DNA from: JBLIKP01 sp047635375
GTDB lineage: Bacteria > Bacteroidota > Bacteroidia > Sphingobacteriales > Sphingobacteriaceae
Assembly (NCBI GenBank): GCA_047635375.1
Contig: JBLIKP010000067.1
Location: 1-13,447 of the forward strand
Length of the DNA: 13,447 nt
Direction: 5' to 3'
Positions 13,017-13,447 of this stretch are shown in pieces (position 1 is the first letter of the stretch; each line of letters starts with the position of its first letter). The notes beneath the pieces are model-generated. The model worked only from the letters and a program-made list of their open reading frames with translations. It was not told the origin of the DNA and did no database searches. The position numbers and the translations under genes were made by a program.

Positions 13017-13447
13017 ATGAAAATAGACAACTGTTTTCATCTGGGAACTATTTCTCGCTCACATGGTAGAACTGGAGCTGTTCAAGTTAAATTGAACATT
13101 GACGCTCCTCATGATATCCAAAATTGGGGATCGGTATTTCTGGAATTAAACCAGAAACCGGTCCCTTTTTTTATTGAAGAAATTTCTGGAAATCTAAAAA
13201 AGGCCCTAATAAAATTTGAAGATATCGACACTCCTGAAGCGGCAAATAAGCTAAAAGGAACCAATATCCACATCCCATTAGATTTAATCGATCTTGAGGA
13301 CGAAGAGAATCGTCCACTTGAAGCACTCGCAGGATTTTCAATCCTTTCGGCTAATAAACAAGAAGTGGGAGAAATTATTTCAATCGAAGAATACCCATCC
13401 CAATCAATGGCAACGCTGTGGGTTAAAGAACAGACAATACTTATCCC
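13017..13447 (+). CDS. rimM: 16S rRNA-processing/ribosome maturation factor RimM (partial, C-terminus off the right edge)
   Basis: From the ATG at 13017 the frame is open for 143 codons to the window edge. The start MKIDNCFHLGTISRSHGRTGAVQVKLNID matches the RimM N-terminal barrel (usual form: lG.I...hGl.Gev.v). WGSVFLELNQKPVPFFIEEI and EDIDTPEAANKLKGTNIHIPL are typical of its first domain, and LAGFSILSANKQEVGEIISIEEYPSQSMATLWV starts the PRC-type second domain. RimM binds S19 and the 30S head and aids maturation of 16S rRNA. It lies 8 bases after rpsP, so the two are co-transcribed; trmD often comes next in this cluster, but that lies outside the window. Confidence 0.93.
   Translation, partial: MKIDNCFHLGTISRSHGRTGAVQVKLNIDAPHDIQNWGSVFLELNQKPVPFFIEEISGNLKKALIKFEDIDTPEAANKLKGTNIHIPLDLIDLEDEENRPLEALAGFSILSANKQEVGEIISIEEYPSQSMATLWVKEQTILI

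Noticed and set aside
12528..13069. Three long overlapping open frames (two minus, one plus) across the rpsP tail
   Set aside because: They translate to monotonous Ser/Ala, Gln or Leu/Lys repeats and exist only because the GCT/GAA-rich tandem repeat lacks stop codons in other frames.
1..13447. tRNA, rRNA or 4.5S RNA gene, mobile element or defence island
   Set aside because: I found no cloverleaf, rRNA stretch, transposase, integrase, terminal repeats or defence-type domains on reading both strands; a tRNAscan or Infernal run would settle the RNA part.

Overview
The window looks like chromosomal DNA from a member of the Bacteroidota, most likely the Flavobacteriales. Four things point there: an AT-rich genome; genes preceded by the Bacteroidota -7 promoter element TAnnTTTG instead of a -10 box and a strong Shine-Dalgarno; a secreted amidase ending in a type IX secretion (T9SS) sorting domain; and a ribosomal protein S16 with a long Ala/Glu/Pro tail. 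Family names below come from recognised motifs; no database search was run.

Layout. Bases 1-612 (minus) hold most of an unrecognised lipoprotein gene that runs off the left edge. Bases 651-1922 (plus) encode a secreted PGRP-type N-acetylmuramoyl-L-alanine amidase with a T9SS tail. Bases 1919-2407 (minus) encode a DUF6702-type protein, divergent from a HupE/UreJ-like membrane protein (2485-3069, TTG start). The HupE/UreJ gene is followed after 2 bases by a large M1-family metallopeptidase (3072-5405) that ends in a strong terminator. Next come an EamA/DMT transporter (5523-6419, plus), a RidA-type deaminase (6416-6796, minus), nadD (6868-7446, plus), rsmE (7443-8153, minus), a 34-residue membrane microprotein (8264-8368, plus), fumC (8392-9789, minus), a MaoC-like hotdog protein (9982-10428, plus) and a possible small membrane protein (10425-10604, minus). 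The right end is an information-processing cluster: ffh (10805-12133), rpsP (12238-13008) and the start of rimM (13017 to the edge).

Most of the content is housekeeping: NAD synthesis, the TCA cycle, rRNA modification, protein targeting and ribosome assembly. The window holds no phage, transposon, CRISPR array or recognisable defence system. I do not see a clear new multi-gene system.

The signals that deserve attention are small. (1) A perfect 40-base palindrome made of three abutting dyads lies between the divergent fumC and MaoC-like promoters, placed like an operator. (2) The 34-codon membrane microprotein gene has its own promoter, and its stop codon sits inside the fumC terminator hairpin. 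(3) The DUF6702 / HupE-UreJ pair is transcribed from overlapping divergent promoters. (4) S16 has a tail built from 30-base tandem repeats, and a hairpin sits at the start of the rpsP leader. (5) All four convergent gene pairs overlap by exactly four bases at their stop codons.
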